DNA of 64,000 nt from Spirometra erinaceieuropaei (taxonomy: Eukaryota; Platyhelminthes; Cestoda; Diphyllobothriidea; Diphyllobothriidae): the NCBI GenBank assembly GCA_902702965.1, contig CACRXP010000230.1, forward strand, positions 798,582 to 862,581, read 5' to 3'. Under the pieces are notes generated by a model. It saw nothing but the letters and a program-made list of their open reading frames with translations, made no database searches and was not told the origin of the DNA. A program made the position numbers and the translations under genes. Below are positions 21,017 through 34,891 of this stretch, piece by piece. Each line of letters opens with the position of its first letter. Position 1 is the first letter of the stretch.

Positions 21017-24000
21017 AAATCCCAAATAATTTTGAACACAACCTAAGGCTGCCCTTGCATTGCGGGTTATAAATTACATACTGTGTACCTGCCGTGTGAG
21101 GAAATCATGCGTCTTTCTACCTTATCATCAAGATGTGATATAGAGCTCATATAATTTGGCAATGGACTACGTGCTACATTAATCCATGGTCCTCATATCT
21201 CGGGATATGTGTCAAAGAAAATTCGTCATTTATGTAAATTCAAAGTTTTTCCACCGTACAAACGTCATTTAGACACATGATTGGGCAGAAAAGTTTGTCT
21301 TCATGTGCAAAAAATGTCAAAATTTCCCACTTTTAGTGCTGTCTGAGGATGAGTGGGTAAACTGACGCCCTGCTACCAGTCCATCCTTCACAACTCGTGA
21401 TCCTCCGAGTTCCCCGTATAAGACAGAACATTTTGAGCGGAATTTACTAATAGGCTGAGGTCCTGCCAAGAGAACAACGCTTCAGTTTATAGAAAAAACA
21501 CTTTGCAAAAAGGAATGGTTCACAAAACTCCGACCGCGAGCGCAGTAACTTCAGAGTTAAGGTCGTAGGACAAACTGGTGCTAAAGCTGGAGGCGGCCTA
21601 AGCGACTCGAAATACTGGACCACAGCGACCACCGTTGTCGCTGCCGCATTTGAATGAGGCCTTTGAGGAGTGCTGCACTTTGGATTCACCAAAGCCGAAC
21701 TGCTGTAGTCTGAGGTGCCCTTTGAACAGCTGCCATCCCGCACAAAAAAGTTCAATGAGTAAGGCCAGCAGAATGCGCCCTGAGCGTGTGTGTGTGTATT
21801 TTTTCGTCAGCAGTGACTACAACATCCGCGCAAATAGCTCTCCGAATTCCAGACGAAACGCAAAGACTAGGTGGTACACACAGGCGACAACAAAAAAACC
21901 GCGGATTACCACGCCCAACTGTGCCAAGCGTAAACAGACATATCTCGCAAAAACAGGTAATGAGGTTCAAACAGTGGTTTTTCTGAACGCTAATTGGAGG
22001 CGGAAAGGCGAGACAGTTCTGTGTGTGGACAGAATGCATGCTGTCGGCTAGGTTTGGCAGATTTATTCCCTTATTCTACGATAGTTGCAGGGGATTCAAG
22101 CACCGAGGAGCCTAATCAAAACCTCAAACGATCAGGTCGAATATTTGTGTTAGTAACCTTCGAAAGCTTCCACACCTGGGAAAGTGAAAATTCAACTTCT
22201 GGTGAGGGAATTGGTTTTCTAAAGCGTGGCTAGTCAGAGAATTAAAAGTGAGATAGACTTAGATGCTGACGCAAGGTAGAAGATGATGGGCAATTATCAA
22301 ATAGTCTTATTTCATGCACACTTTTGCCCACGTCTGGGTCATTCTATAAAGCTGACGTTTGAAAGTTCACATCAGCATTTTAGCGCTTCGATTTGATCAC
22401 GACGTACATGATGTTTCAGAGACTTGTGTCTTGCACCAAAAAAGTAACTTAAAAACACCACGCACGCTTCAGAATGCGTTGCCACTTTGCAGCTCCAGCA
22501 ACCGCAAGTGAACGCATTGACGAAAACCGAATACACCAGGTTTTGTCTGGGTCAATATAAGTTTGTATCCCAAAAACACGCTCTAGAAATTGTTTAGGCA
22601 GTCCAATGACGGGAACAAGGGATTCATTTGTAGTCGTGAGACAGTCATACCTCAGCCTCTGACCTACAAGACCTGGACGTGGAATCAAAGAAGTTAACTG
22701 CAAAACACTCCACTGCGCTATAAACATTCGGCCTTAACACAATGCATTTTATGCGTAAACATACGGACGAATAAAGATCGCATGGCCGACGGTGGAGGAC
22801 TAAAAAGGCAAGATTCTTTGAACTGCCGCATAACTGCGAAACGTGAGCAAAACGCAGGCTATGTACTTCGGCCGACGGCCTTTACGCCCCACTGTCTGGG
22901 TAAAATGTTTAGGCAGCTGTTGACCCAACAAACGATCCCAGTATAGGAGCCCGCCGCTCCTCCCAGAGGAGCGTAAGGCACCTCAAGGAATGCTGACTTC
23001 TGCCTTGCCGCCTGTGCTGATGGGAAGGCCAGCAAGTCGCACAGCTGACATTACGGTTAGTGTAAATGGGTCCGACATATTCTACCACTACCTCGAAAGG
23101 CAGAGCACGTAAAATGGGCGACGCTAACATATGCAACCCTACCGACTGTTCTACACATCTTAGTGCGAATTTCGCCGAGAAATAGCAACCAATCAAAATA
23201 TGAGTGAATCGGTTTGGTCTTACCAAAAGGAGGGAGAGTTAGATAAATTCACAAAGGTATCTAGTTAAACCAATGGACAAGTTTTATGCACTGCCAAGAG
23301 GGGAGAAATGTGGATGCAAAGTGCACACGACGTCACTAGGTTCAAGGATGAAGGTTAGAACTGGTAATCTCCGAGGGCTCAACATAACTGCAAGTATTAA
23401 CAGGAAACACAGTAGGAAAACCAATGAATGGCGGAGTAGGACCTTGGACGAGAGAAGAACTAATGTGTCGCCACACTAAACTTGTAGAGCTTGCTTTGCA
23501 TAGCATGTTCAGAAAAGCACTCATAAGTACAAGAGATCAGTCATTCGAAAGACAGGCAACTAATGGAATAAAGAGTACGAACTCTCCAAAAATGTAAAAG
23601 GTCATGCGATCGAAATAGCCCTTTTTCTCGGGTAGACCTTAGCTGTGTAAATAGCCCGTTACGGCGTTCTACGCGCTTCAACCTTATATAAAACAGTACA
23701 TTATCCTAAAACAAATAAGATAAGCATCAAAAAGCACTGTTAGAAAGCGCTTCATGACGGGAATAAATGATGAGTTTTGCAAGTTCGCCCCTCGGGATAA
23801 TGATCACACGATTCCCAGAAGACTAGACATTCCCTTATTTAAAAGTTAAAGTTAACCATCGGCAGACTTTTAACTGCCGAGTTAAATTACACCACATAGT
23901 AGAGAATCCAGTAGAAAGCACGCGCGGATAGGAAGGCCAAGGAGCGAAAAAGTAGGTTCTCTCGTAGGTCGCAGTCGGACGCCGAAATAAGAGCTACGTT

Positions 24001-25487
24001 TTAGTTCTAAATCTCAGTGGATGGTCTTAGGTTTTAAGTGCTTATGCGAAATTACACATGTCAAATCCCGACGTACTGTGAATCCAATTTTATCTTTGCC
24101 TTGAAATCTGAACAGAAGCCCATCGACTGTGAGACTGCCGCATCAAAATAAAGATGTAGAATCAACAGTTTGCTAATTGCAAATTTGGAGTTGGCGACTA
24201 GAACACGTAAACGGCCCAGAATGAATTTTAGACCAGAAACACGGTTTCGGAAGACTAAAAGTTCATCCGAAATCATGAGTAGTTTTAAGTTTAAATACCG
24301 AAAAACGTTGCCTGCTTACTAAAGAAAGGGTGTCCAGTAAGTCCAACAAGGTTGAAACGGACACTCTTCGTAAGGCCGGAGAGTTCAGGCATTTGTATTA
24401 CAAAACGTCCGGTCGCAAAACCGCCACTGATCTCTGATACAAGTACTAGCCAACCCAAGCGCTGGCAGGCGTCCGCTAGAGTGTGACTGGGACCTTAAAT
24501 GTTTCTATTCAACTCATTTCCATTCATGGGCTATTCACTTTTTTCTGCTGTCTCAACTACTTCATGTCCTTTATCTTTAAATGGGACTATGTGTCGTAAG
24601 AATTTCGGTATTGTGCACAGCTCAGTTTACTCATTCAGAAGACGTGTGTTTGAAGCTGACAACGCATCTGCGAAATTAATCGTACAAGCAAGTCGATATT
24701 ATAAAAGGCAAACAGTGAAGTCTTCAATGCCAAATTGTCATTAAAGCTGATCACTTCGGTGAATTAAACTAGCAATAACGGCGGAAATGACGTCTCCGCC
24801 TGCCTGGTCTCAATAAATCTTGCGTTTCCTCTGTTCACGCACGATGACGGCGGTGTAGATTTCGTGGAGCCACTGAACCGGAAATGATCAGTTGGAAAAA
24901 ATGCGCGAACTTAGCGCGATTGCGCGATATTATGAGCAAACGCAACGCCTAGGGCCCTGATTAGGTGAATTAATACACCATTTTGTGGAATGCTCCCAAA
25001 ATTAACGATAAACGATGGGTGGGAGGAGCGGAATCGGAACTCTGTACCCCTCCTCCCGTACTACAGATAATCTCGCGGTAAATTCTATGAGGGTACCAAA
25101 TCCCAACTCCCTAGCCCTAGCTCCAGCCCTAACCCACCTCGAATTTTGAGCAAGGCCGCCCGTAATGCGGCTGTCCATATTCCCGTGCCCAGACAGTGAG
25201 AAAGCAAGAGCATTTGAGACACCAGATGATGCTGGCAGGACTAAGTTGATTTACTTACTCAGTACTACACTCCCATCGGTGATTGCTCATGGCTTCGTAT
25301 GGCGGAGCTGAAAGGAAAAAACAGTCAACACATTAGGCATTCATTGGGAAGGCCAGCGGGGCCGAAAAAGATTATAGCGCCATTATTACACTGACCACGT
25401 TTTCTTTCGGTACTAGCAAGACACGTCTGTCCTATTTGCTCAATCTGTCGTGTTGTATTCTGTCTCCCTATCCCAGAATTTGAACGT
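21017..25487 (-). other. Intronic DNA of the paxillin gene, no exon confirmed
   Basis: One weak exon candidate, 21616-21729 on minus, has a Ser/Thr/Pro-rich reading and would end in the phase needed by the LD4-like exon, but it has no LD motif and its own start phase does not fit the 41543 exon. A (GT)n run lies at about 21786-21797, and a few degenerate CCCTAA words near 25115-25135. Nothing else is recognisable. Confidence 0.4.
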
Positions 25488-25509
25488 ACACACACACACA
25501 CACACACAC
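25488..25509. repeat. (AC)n microsatellite
   Basis: Uninterrupted AC dinucleotides, about 11 units. Confidence 0.95.
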
Positions 25510-26783
25510 TACTAGGCGGTCCCACCTCTGAGGAGATGGCTTCCTGCTCGCAACGCAGCCAGCGTATCCTACCAGCGAGTGCAGAGAAGAGAACAGTGGA
25601 GGGAGGGCGGTGGGCGATGACGACGCAACGCCCGTGTCTGCTGCCCTGATGACTAGTCGCACTGTCTGTGACGACACCGCGACTAGTCATCTGGGTTTTT
25701 AAGGTGGGGCCCACGGGTGCGTGCGTTCGTGAGCCCAGCGCCAGAGCGCCATGCGCGAGTCAAACGCCCGAGCGACGTCCATCATCAGTCTAATCGACCC
25801 CACCTTCGGTTATTCACCCGGAGGAAGAACCATCGCCCTCCTGATCACAGCGGCCATTCTAGAGACGACCAATGGGAAGTGAGGAGAAGACCCGTGTTAG
25901 TTTAGTCGACGCCATGGATGTCTAAGAACGCCGTGATAGGATGACGTGGCACAATCAGTTTTCGCCAAAACCTTAGACAGTTTACTTCAGGACACGAAGA
26001 TGACACACACACGTAAATGAAATGATCACTGACTCCTTAGACGAAAATCCATCGTCCACCTGGGCACAATTTCGAAGCGCCCGTGCATGGGTAGATAGCC
26101 AACTTCAGCGAACGGCAACTCTACGAATTCGGCGCATAATCGACGCATAATTTATTTTCAAACACTAGCTGATAAGGTCTGTCGGGAAGCAAAAAACAGA
26201 TAACAGACCACTATCAGACAACTGACAAAAGCGCAAATCACATGTACAGTATTGACCGGAAGTAAGATGATTATTCTCGACAGGGAAAAAATCTCCTACG
26301 GACTAAAGGTGGCAATTTTAAGAACTCGAGCTACTGTTATGCAGCATTCAGACATTTGGGACTATAACGCTAAACTATGAAGTGTTGTCTTCAAGAATAA
26401 AAATGCCGAGGGATGGCCGCCGTCCATCTAGATGGGAAAGCGGTAGTCGGTGAGAGTAAGAAGAGTGGCTAGGTAAAACGGAATGGGAAATCAAAACAGT
26501 CGGGTTATAAAAACGCGCCCTCTTCAGGCGAGTGACAAAGTGTACGTTTTTAATGTTCAACAGCAACAAATCATCCGAAGGATTAAATTTGCTCGTGAGA
26601 GTAACTTCAAATGATTTACAACATTTCGCAGTCTAAAATTATTTTATAGGTGGGTCAAAATCGTAGAAACTAAGGCGATTTTCGCTGAAACAGTTCCCTA
26701 GCCACATCAGACAATGCAGGAATCGATAAATCCTATATCAGTTTCCCCGACTCACCCCTGCCCTATGACTTTAGGATTGGGTG

Positions 26784-26785
<2 letters not shown>
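25510..26785. other. Intronic DNA, no feature recognised
   Basis: Moderately GC-rich at 25510-25900, then AT-rich. No conserved protein motif is seen in any frame. Confidence 0.4.
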
Positions 26786-26829
<44 letters not shown>

Positions 26830-26830
26830 T

Positions 26831-26870
<40 letters not shown>
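26786..26870. repeat. (ACT)n microsatellite
   Basis: About 28 ACT units with one ATT interruption. The sequence just after it (cctgagaaatttcacttgag, then acaaataaatct) is echoed about 400 bp downstream at 27280-27330, suggesting a local duplicated unit. Confidence 0.95.
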
Positions 26871-29800
26871 GTGCACGCCTGAGAAATTTCACTTGAGACA
26901 AATAAATCTAAGAAAGGACGAAGACCAGTCGAGCACCGGGCCCGTTTATTTGTTTCAGCTTTGAAACTCGAGCTTGAGTTCAAAGTCAGGGATAAAAGCA
27001 TCAGCAAAACATGCGACAATTTTAGTGAGTATCAGCCAATCAACGGTGGCGCATGTACGGAGGTGATTATGGCCGACAGTTGTGGTACAGTGCCCATTTT
27101 TCATCTCTGATGGTAAGTAATCAACCAAAGGATCGGATTCGTTCGTAAGAGCAATCCCGACTGATGAAACTAAAGCTACTTTCTGCCAAAGCAGAGATCT
27201 ACAAAGTTAAGAATAGTTCCCCCAGCCAACCTCGGCCCTTCGACCTTCAGGCTGAACGATACTACTAAGAGTACTACCTTGCGCTTGAGAAAGTCCGCTC
27301 AAGACAAATAAGTCTTCACTGGCATCCGCCCTCAGGGGAATGCGCCGAACTTCTGAACGCAGGTTTTGACTTCCAGTAGACTTTCGAGGTGAAATAAGGG
27401 TCGAGGTTAAGCGCACCTCATCAGTTATTAGACCATACATAAAGGCAGGCCACTTTATACGAAGCAATTGGCAAGGTTTACTGTGTGCTCAGCCTTGTCC
27501 CTATCTGCCCTGCAGACAATGAGCACTATGTATGTGTATTTGGGGGCTTTGACTTTTGATGAGACCAAAAAACGTCTACTTGGAAACAATTGACCAGCCT
27601 CCTAGATGACAGGTAAAGGCAACCTGGGGGAGTTCTGTACACAGCAGCTGCTGATTATATACAACACGAAATCACACAGGTTTCAGGGTTAGGAGAAAGT
27701 CGCTCGAGGGAGGGGACCACAGAGCTACAGTGCCCTAAACTTGTTCGACTCAGCTCATCAAGGTTTATCCATTGTCAGGCGCTGCAAACTTGAGGAATGT
27801 GACATAGGCCATGAAATTTCCGTCAAACCAGAGAAACTTTTCAGTTCATTTTACGGCGGCTAAAGCCAAGTAGTTGTGGGCAAACGTCAATTCTACTGAA
27901 AAAACCGAAAATATTTGAACTGGAGCTAGAGAAGACCATTAAGTTCGGGTAGCCGCAGGTTTTCAACGATAATTCGCGCAGAGGAACCACTGACAAAGAA
28001 CTGTGAGTAAGGTTTCGAAAAGTGCTAGCTGGTTGTAATAGGAGTTAGGTTAATGCGTGGGTTCGACAAACAGAACACAACAACGATGCTGCTGACTGGG
28101 ATAAAAGCTTGCGGAGTTTCCTGGGGGTAGTCTACTCCGAGTTGGACGGAGAAGTCAGGACGATTTCAAAAACCCTCCCTTCCTCACCCAAAGACAAAGG
28201 ATCGCGACGACAGCAGTGTCATTAACTTGATGGGGAGAGTGGATCGGGGCCTGAGGGAACGGCTACTTATTGAATGACTAAAGAGCTTTTTAAGAACTGG
28301 CGTGACGGAGGGGGCGGGAAATTATTCTTGTGGCTGACAATAAAAACAACAGGTGGCAAAAACACAACTAGGATCGAAATGAGTCAGTTCTTTTGAATGA
28401 AAAGCATGGTGGTTTAGCCAACAAGACTAAGGCCTATCTTGCCTTCATTGCTTTTTTTTCTTTTCCCAGTATTTAAGCTCAACGACCGGTCGGTAGGGCA
28501 GAAACCCGCTGCCAAATAAGAACTCTTAGTCTGTAATCTAACTGTGTATACGAACATGCATCTTACCGGCCGCCTCCATGGGGCCTGATCTCCCGCAATC
28601 TCCAACATGACTCTCTGAATGCCGCGACACCTTTGAGTGTCTGCAGTTGGTGATGGTGGGGAGAAAAGTAGGCAAGTGCGTTATAATGGAGGGCTTCGCA
28701 CCGGAAGAAGAGAGGCAGAAGTTCCTGGCAATAAATCAACTGACAGAGGCACTCTGCCAAAGAAAGAAATGGTGGCGCGCTTAATTTGGGCAGCAGAATT
28801 GCCGCCGGCCCCTGCACGGGGCGAACGGAAGTGAGATATTTCATCCTATTATCGGCAACCTACATAGACGGAGCGCTCCCAAGTGCATGGCGTTTGGAAC
28901 TCTTGCACTTATGAAATGCCTCCAAATCGTTTGAAATATCATCCAGATGTTGCTGAATAACAACCAGAAACAGTCCTCTGAATGCATCGCTGTTTTCCGC
29001 AAGTGCCTCCTTAACAGTGCAACAGAGGTGCTTCAGCCATTTATTCGGACCAAATGTGGAAGAGAAGAAACAGATTGCATGCGTTTATACATACGAAATT
29101 ACATCGCTCACGGGAGTCTGTATTCAGCTAAATTGGAGCAAGACTGAGAAGGTGGTCTACGTTTCGGACAGAAAACTGGACGGCATATCGGCTGCAAGTC
29201 CAATCAACTGGTCTAGTATAGGCCACGTCTGCCTCGACGCCGTGAGAATTCGTTGTAAACACTGGAAGGGTGGATTATGGAATGGCGGGTGTTTCGGAGG
29301 GGGGGGGGGGAGAGGACTTTATCACCGAACAAAAATGTTCTCTTAACTTCTTGGCCACAACCAGGTGTGGTTCTCCCTGATGTGCAGTCCACGTTACTCA
29401 CTTCCACACAGCGAAGATGCCAAAGACAGAATAAGCTATTGCCGATAAAATTTCCTTAGTAAACCACATAACAAGCCAACAGCCTAACACTAGTAATTAT
29501 CAGCTGGCACAGAAGTTACGTGCTGGAAGGCCGCGATCACACATACCGTGCAACAGAATGGACTACAATGGGTGGCATGAGCAACACTCGAAGGAGGCCA
29601 GAGAAAGTCCGAAAGACGTGAACCAAAAGAGGAGAGCCCAGACTTCGAGGAGCACCTCACTTAATGGTGCGCCAGTGAAACCAGTGAGGAAAACTTGCCA
29701 ATGGATCAGTGCTAAAAATCAATTCAAAATAAATGGCTAGAAGACCGAGTTATGAGAATCTAAAAACAGTAGATGGTTGGTTTTCTCATACATGCCATGA

Positions 29801-30224
29801 AATTCGGAGGAGTACGTGAAAATACTGGTACCGTGGGCACCAGACTCTGACACTCAATATGTCTTCCAGAATCGTGCGGTAAGTCCAGTAAATATAACCT
29901 CCATAATACTGATGAAGCAGAACTACTTTATCGTACCCCACCGGTGGAGTTTTCAGCAAAAAAAACATGCAGTAATGTTAGGCTCGGGAAAGGCCTTGGA
30001 TCGCGCAACCGTTTTATGCCTGCTTAAATATCTTTGGAAACGATAAAAGAAATATGGTCAAAAGCCTGGACGTTAAACTTTAATGCCCCAAGATGCCTAC
30101 AACAGATATCTTGTTCGTTCTGTATTATACAATAAAAAGAACGAGTGGACGGTTTTGGATATTTCTAAAAAAGGATTGCGGACTCAAAAAGACGATTCAG
30201 TTAGCGGAAAACTTCCTGGGCCAA
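26871..30224. other. Intronic DNA with a local duplication, no gene
   Basis: 26877-26930 and 27284-27330 share gagaaa...gacaaataa with the same flanking order. A 10-base G run lies near 29300. Otherwise only short unsupported ORFs are present. Confidence 0.4.
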
Positions 30225-31250
30225 ATAAACAGGTGAGGCTGAACACAGTGAGGAAATGGCTTCTTTTGATTTCACCTCCTTTACGTCATACCACAGACCC
30301 TCAATGACGGGATTTTCAGTGGTCTGCTTCGTCAAAACTACGGTGAAAGTGACGTCCAGCTCACAACTCAGGGTCTCAATGAGCTCTTGGACTACTGTCC
30401 CAGAACATGCCTCTCCCTCGATGTGACCACGTATGAACCAACCAAGGGTACCCCGACGGGTTCACCAACTTCCGAGTTACTGTCGTGACGTTCCACCAAA
30501 ATCTTGAAAGCACATTCTAGGCGCGAGAATTCAAACGTCGAGCTAGTTACGTTGACGACATCTCTCTCAATGCTTAGTGGTGTAAAAAATGACTTAATTT
30601 CCGGAATCACAGTTCCTGAAGATAGAAAAAAAGAGGACGGACTTCCGTTCCCCGTCGTCACGCCCACCTGCAAACCCGGTGGCATATTGGTGACAGCGCT
30701 ATGGACGAAACCGATAAACACACTGTAAATACAAAGCTACAACAACCGCCGCTCGCCGCAGTACAAATGAAGCTGTATACATACGTTACAGAGGCAAACG
30801 GAAATTCATTGCATTATCCCAGTCGCCAATGGAGACGAGATCAGGGGCCTCTGGGCTCTCTGTTCAGAGCTCACATGTATCCGCGGGGATTCATGAAGAG
30901 AAATAGACCTGCCTGAAAGAACTGGAAAAAAAGAGTCTAACCAGTGTAGACTACGACGGGGCATCTCCTGAGGCGCGTCTTTGACACCGTAGCTAGATCC
31001 TTCACGTCACGCGGAATAGGAGTCGATCACAGGCCCGACTCAACACTCTGAGGAAAGTTGATATGACCGAAAGACTCGTTCCCCAAAAAGGAGAAGTCAC
31101 CGGTCGTCTGCCGACTTCCATGAAGCTACGGAGAGGGCAACTGCGTCACAGAGGCCATTCGACAACGGCGAACCCGTAGACACAAACACCAATTGACAGC
31201 CTGGGGGTTAGACCCGAAACCAGAGGTGGCAATGCATGCCACGTAGGTGG
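30225..31250 (+). pseudogene. Penelope-like retroelement copy, RT to linker, heavily decayed
   Basis: Read across frameshifts on plus, the order is that of a Penelope-like reverse transcriptase: a SFDFTSF block, then ESDVQL, then TYEPTKGTPTGSPTSELL (motif usually GTPMGSP, 30430-30470), then a catalytic-type YVDD at 30548-30559, then DGLPFPVV (usually QLPFLDV) and TKPINTL (usually RKPTNT), then GIGVDHRPDSTLR at about 31020, a piece of the stretch preceding the GIY-YIG nuclease. Several stops and frame changes show that it is dead. It lies antisense inside the paxillin interval and is more diverged than the copies at 58-62 kb, so probably older or from another lineage. Confidence 0.8.
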
Positions 31251-34149
31251 AACATATCTTTAGATCTAACACCACTGCGGTTGTGGGACAAGGCGACGAT
31301 CACACTTCGAAACACGTGCAAGAAGTCTGGACGTCGACCGCCGTATAAGCTTGCCCGTGCTCTACCTACCGTTGGACATCTACTCTACAAGAGGCGATTA
31401 ACGCGTGAGATCGTCAGGGCTGTCAACTATTGAAGTGGTCGAAAAGGACAGGTGTGACAAAGATTACGGCAAAAAGGGGATCTATTTCGTATCCTCGGTC
31501 TGCCTTGCAATCAATGCATGTGGCACAAAGCGCTTGCAGCCCGGGCGCCATATAAGGAGAGTTGTGCACTGGAATCCCCAATCTTTGAAGATGAGAAGTC
31601 TACTTCGGAACCTGAAAGACTAGAACGCGAATAGGCTTCTCTTACTGGGAATCTCTCCCTTGTATAACATTCGGGCTTGTCAGTCGTCTTGTAGGTCCTT
31701 TTCAAAAGCTGCGGAGTAATCTAAGATCCTTGAACTCCGTAAATACAATATTTATATTGAAACCTAAAACCTGTTGGACTTAGTTCACAGTCTAATTGCG
31801 AAGTCATATGTGCGCTACCAGTAATACTGCATCGCGTCTGAAAGTATTCGAATCTCGCCTGAGTCGAGATTTGGTGGCTCGTAACAATATACTTATTATC
31901 GGTTATATCTACTGAAAGTGCCCCTCACTTGAGCTCTAATCCGGCTGTAAATGGCGGTTTTGTGACCGTTTTTAAAAGACAACAGGGACACTGTCAGGGG
32001 AATCTAATGAATGCTCTCAAGAGGCCGACTTGGCAAGCATTGAAACTCATGGGAGTGTTCGTCACCACCAGTGATAATCTACGGTCCCAAGCAGTTGGCA
32101 TTCACTAGATTTTTTAGGTACATTGGTGACAAAACAACATAACAAGGCATACTGCATGAACATTTCGTAGTTTGCAGCCTACTCAAGTCAGAAAACCTAT
32201 CTTCAGGCGCGCCTGTCCTCACGGCTTGATGACTTTGTTAGCGAAATCACACAATGCCGCAGACATCCGCGGCGCGTTTGTGTGCAGAGGAAAGCGCACC
32301 CTCTCAGGCCAGTTTAAATTAAGTCAGGAAAGGAAAGTAGGAAACAGAAGGGCAATGGTGTTGGGAGAGTCAATGATGCTTTAATTTCGTTAATCTTGTC
32401 TTGAGCCCACTATGGCGTAGTTGAATCTAGCAACTGACGCCATATTTGTGTGGGGCGTCACCCCTAACAGAGAAGGGAAGGCAAGACAAGTAAAGGGACC
32501 AGCTGCTATCGGGCACTCGAACACCACTGAATCTTTCTATTACCACTGCCGAAGCTGGTTTTCGAATTTTGTTGGTCCGCATACGCATCAATTTTGCAAC
32601 TCAGCCAACCAGTGCGCGCGCAAAAAAACACATCGTAATTGGCTCAAAGGTACTTCGAGAACACAACATCGCGAGTTTGTGCGCAAGCAAGCATGCCTGC
32701 CCGTACTTTTCGGGTCAGCTTGAGATGACAGGAAAACGTGACACGTTCGGCAACAAAACCCACGTTTGGTACCTACACACGGTCATCAAGAAAGGTCATC
32801 TAGGCCCTCCCTCTCTCTCTCTTTCTGCCTCTCTGAGGACAGTTAGTCAGGAGATTATGCAAATTTGGAACTGGGAGAAGAGAGTATAGGCGAACATTGG
32901 CCTGCTCGATGGATAAAGATTAGCCTTTTTTCAAAAGTGTGAATAGGGCCCTGAGGGTAGACGTAGTAGGCCTGACCGCTGAAACAAAAGCATCATTAGG
33001 TGATTTACCAAAAACACAGGGAACATCCGTATTATTTGAGGGCTAGTAAAAATTCTTGCTACAACAGATTACTGAAACCGAAACTCCTCCAGGACAGCAA
33101 CGACCACGGACCTCCCCCACCCCAACCCTTAATGACGTCAGATTCTTCGCTTAGAAAGTTGGGAAAGGCAGCCCAAACAGTCGAAATTCCGTTATTCTGG
33201 GTACCAGGCATACCTAGTTTTTAGTCCCACACCTAGTCAGCTGGGATTGTGATGGCAAAGCTCTTCTGTGTGTGATATTCGCGCTCCCTCAGTCTGCATT
33301 AATAAGCGTTTTATTTGCTCAACGCTCTGAACGGGTTCATACAAGAATCTGAGGTTAGACACGAAACAAAGCCACGCGGACATGCGCAAAGACTACAATA
33401 GTTACAGAATGAGATTGTTATTCAGGCCCATCCATCGCTTGAGTCACCTACCACCGCGCCTTCATTGCGGGTGTTCCTATTTGGTGCAATGATAGCGCAC
33501 TGACATGAATTCAGAAAATCAAGCGAATAAAGCTATTGTTTAACGACCTGACCAATTTATCATAAATTGCTACCCGGAATTCCTCTCCCAAGTTTCAAGA
33601 GCCGACAGCTCATTCAGATAGAGAAGGAAGAAGAATAGAGGAGCGAGAGGCCGGAAGCTTTGCAAGCCCGCCTGTCTGAGGGGCACTAGTAAAGTGAAAT
33701 TGAAGAAGTAGCATGCAAGCCCATACACAGTGAACGGTTATTTTAGACGTTCTACCTCCCACCTAGTCCGCTCCACGTGAATGCTGCTATCTGCACGAGC
33801 GCGAACGGCAGAGAACATGCACGGGACGACGGCTCTTCATAGCTAAAAGTGCAAAAAGTTTTTTGTGCGCATCAGAGTTTACCCCGGCAGATGATAAAAG
33901 TGCTGTATATTCGAAGACAGGGATGTAGATGTGACCAGGTAGGGGGTTAACAGCGCAGGTATGGCAGGTCGCGACATGTGTCTCGTGCAGGTGCTGACTG
34001 CTCCGTCCGACCCTTAACTGGCGTCCAACTCTCATTTGCGGTTACCCGAGGTTAGATACCACCTAGCGACCACACCCCGGTAACCGCCTCGACCGGTGGG
34101 CTAAACCAGATGAAGGTATCTGACGTTCTCTGATGCAACACCCGGTAAT
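31251..34149. other. Intronic DNA, no gene recognised
   Basis: Short ORFs only. A (CT)n-rich patch lies near 32810-32822. No shared repeat is visible. Confidence 0.4.
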
Positions 34150-34720
34150 TCAGCTTCCTTTGTTGATAGAAGCGAACAGGCGAGTCCCAGGTAGCAGTTC
34201 AGAAGACGAAGACCTGGTCATATTTTCAAATTTCAAGAGGCCGAAATTCTCGCAAGGCGTGACAACCGCGTGAGCCGCGAGCTGCTCGAGTCATGGTTCT
34301 CAGGCCCGCAATCCATCGACAAGCGCAATGACCTCCCGCTACCATATTCCGTGCTGGGTTTTTCCCTAGGCAGGGGAATCAGTCACGTGGGAGGGCGCGG
34401 GCGAGCAGCGAGCCAATTTGTCGAGCAATCGTCACACCAGCATCCAGCACGGATGACGAAATCATGGCCATTAATGACTCGGACGCGGACTGACAAGCCA
34501 TCAGCGTATCAATTACGACCCCAGTGGTGATTGAGAGAACTGTTAATTGCAGTGCGCATATGGTCCCACTGCATCCAAGTGCTATAAATATGGCACTCAT
34601 TGTGCCACCATTACCCTTATCTGCGAATGTCTATGACGATGGGTCTGAGTAAGAAACCGAAACGTCAGGCCAATGAACTTCTTGTTCCAGTGATCGCATC
34701 TTCGTTTTCTGATCTGCTTT
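34150..34720 (+). pseudogene. Penelope-like element: GIY-YIG C-terminus and 3' terminal region
   Basis: The plus strand reads (P)GHIFKFQEAEILA, then NRVSRELLESWFSGPQSI and YSVLGFSLGRGISHVG, the C-terminal part of the GIY-YIG nuclease module of the 58.9-kb copy, with a frame change after HIFKFQEAEILA. The non-coding 3' end follows with a decayed hammerhead motif. The left edge (34165-34193) is an inverted piece of the element's own terminal sequence (gcgagtcccaggtagcagtt), joined abruptly to the coding part, as often seen at Penelope-like insertions. The catalytic GIY and YIG stretches themselves are missing. Confidence 0.82.
34625..34672 (+). ncRNA. Decayed hammerhead ribozyme motif (Penelope-like)
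   Basis: Keeps CCGAAACGTCAGGCC (GAAA box, GTC cleavage triplet, helix I strand), but the CTGATGA box has become CTATGACGA and helix II is weakened (GGGTCT opposite AGAAACC). Probably inactive. Confidence 0.6.
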
Positions 34721-34891
34721 CTTTCCCATCCCCCTTTGCCTTCTACGAAGGACGACGGGAAATCCTGTAGGCGACCCATGCTAACTCAGCCAGTTCTCTA
34801 CTGCACAAAATTGTCACCCATAGTAGTGTTCGTTAGCCGTCTGCGATGTCTAATTCGCCCTATTTAGAATAATGTGGACCCTACAGCAGCC

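Noticed and set aside
21616..21729. Possible extra paxillin exon (minus) reading KGTSDYSSSALVNP...VVAVVQ
   Set aside because: Right 3' phase for the LD4-like exon, but no LD motif, weak donor (GTATTT), and a start phase that does not fit the known upstream exon. Left unannotated.
26714..27019. PolyTyr / polyVal ORFs
   Set aside because: Produced by the (ACT)n run at 26786-26870.
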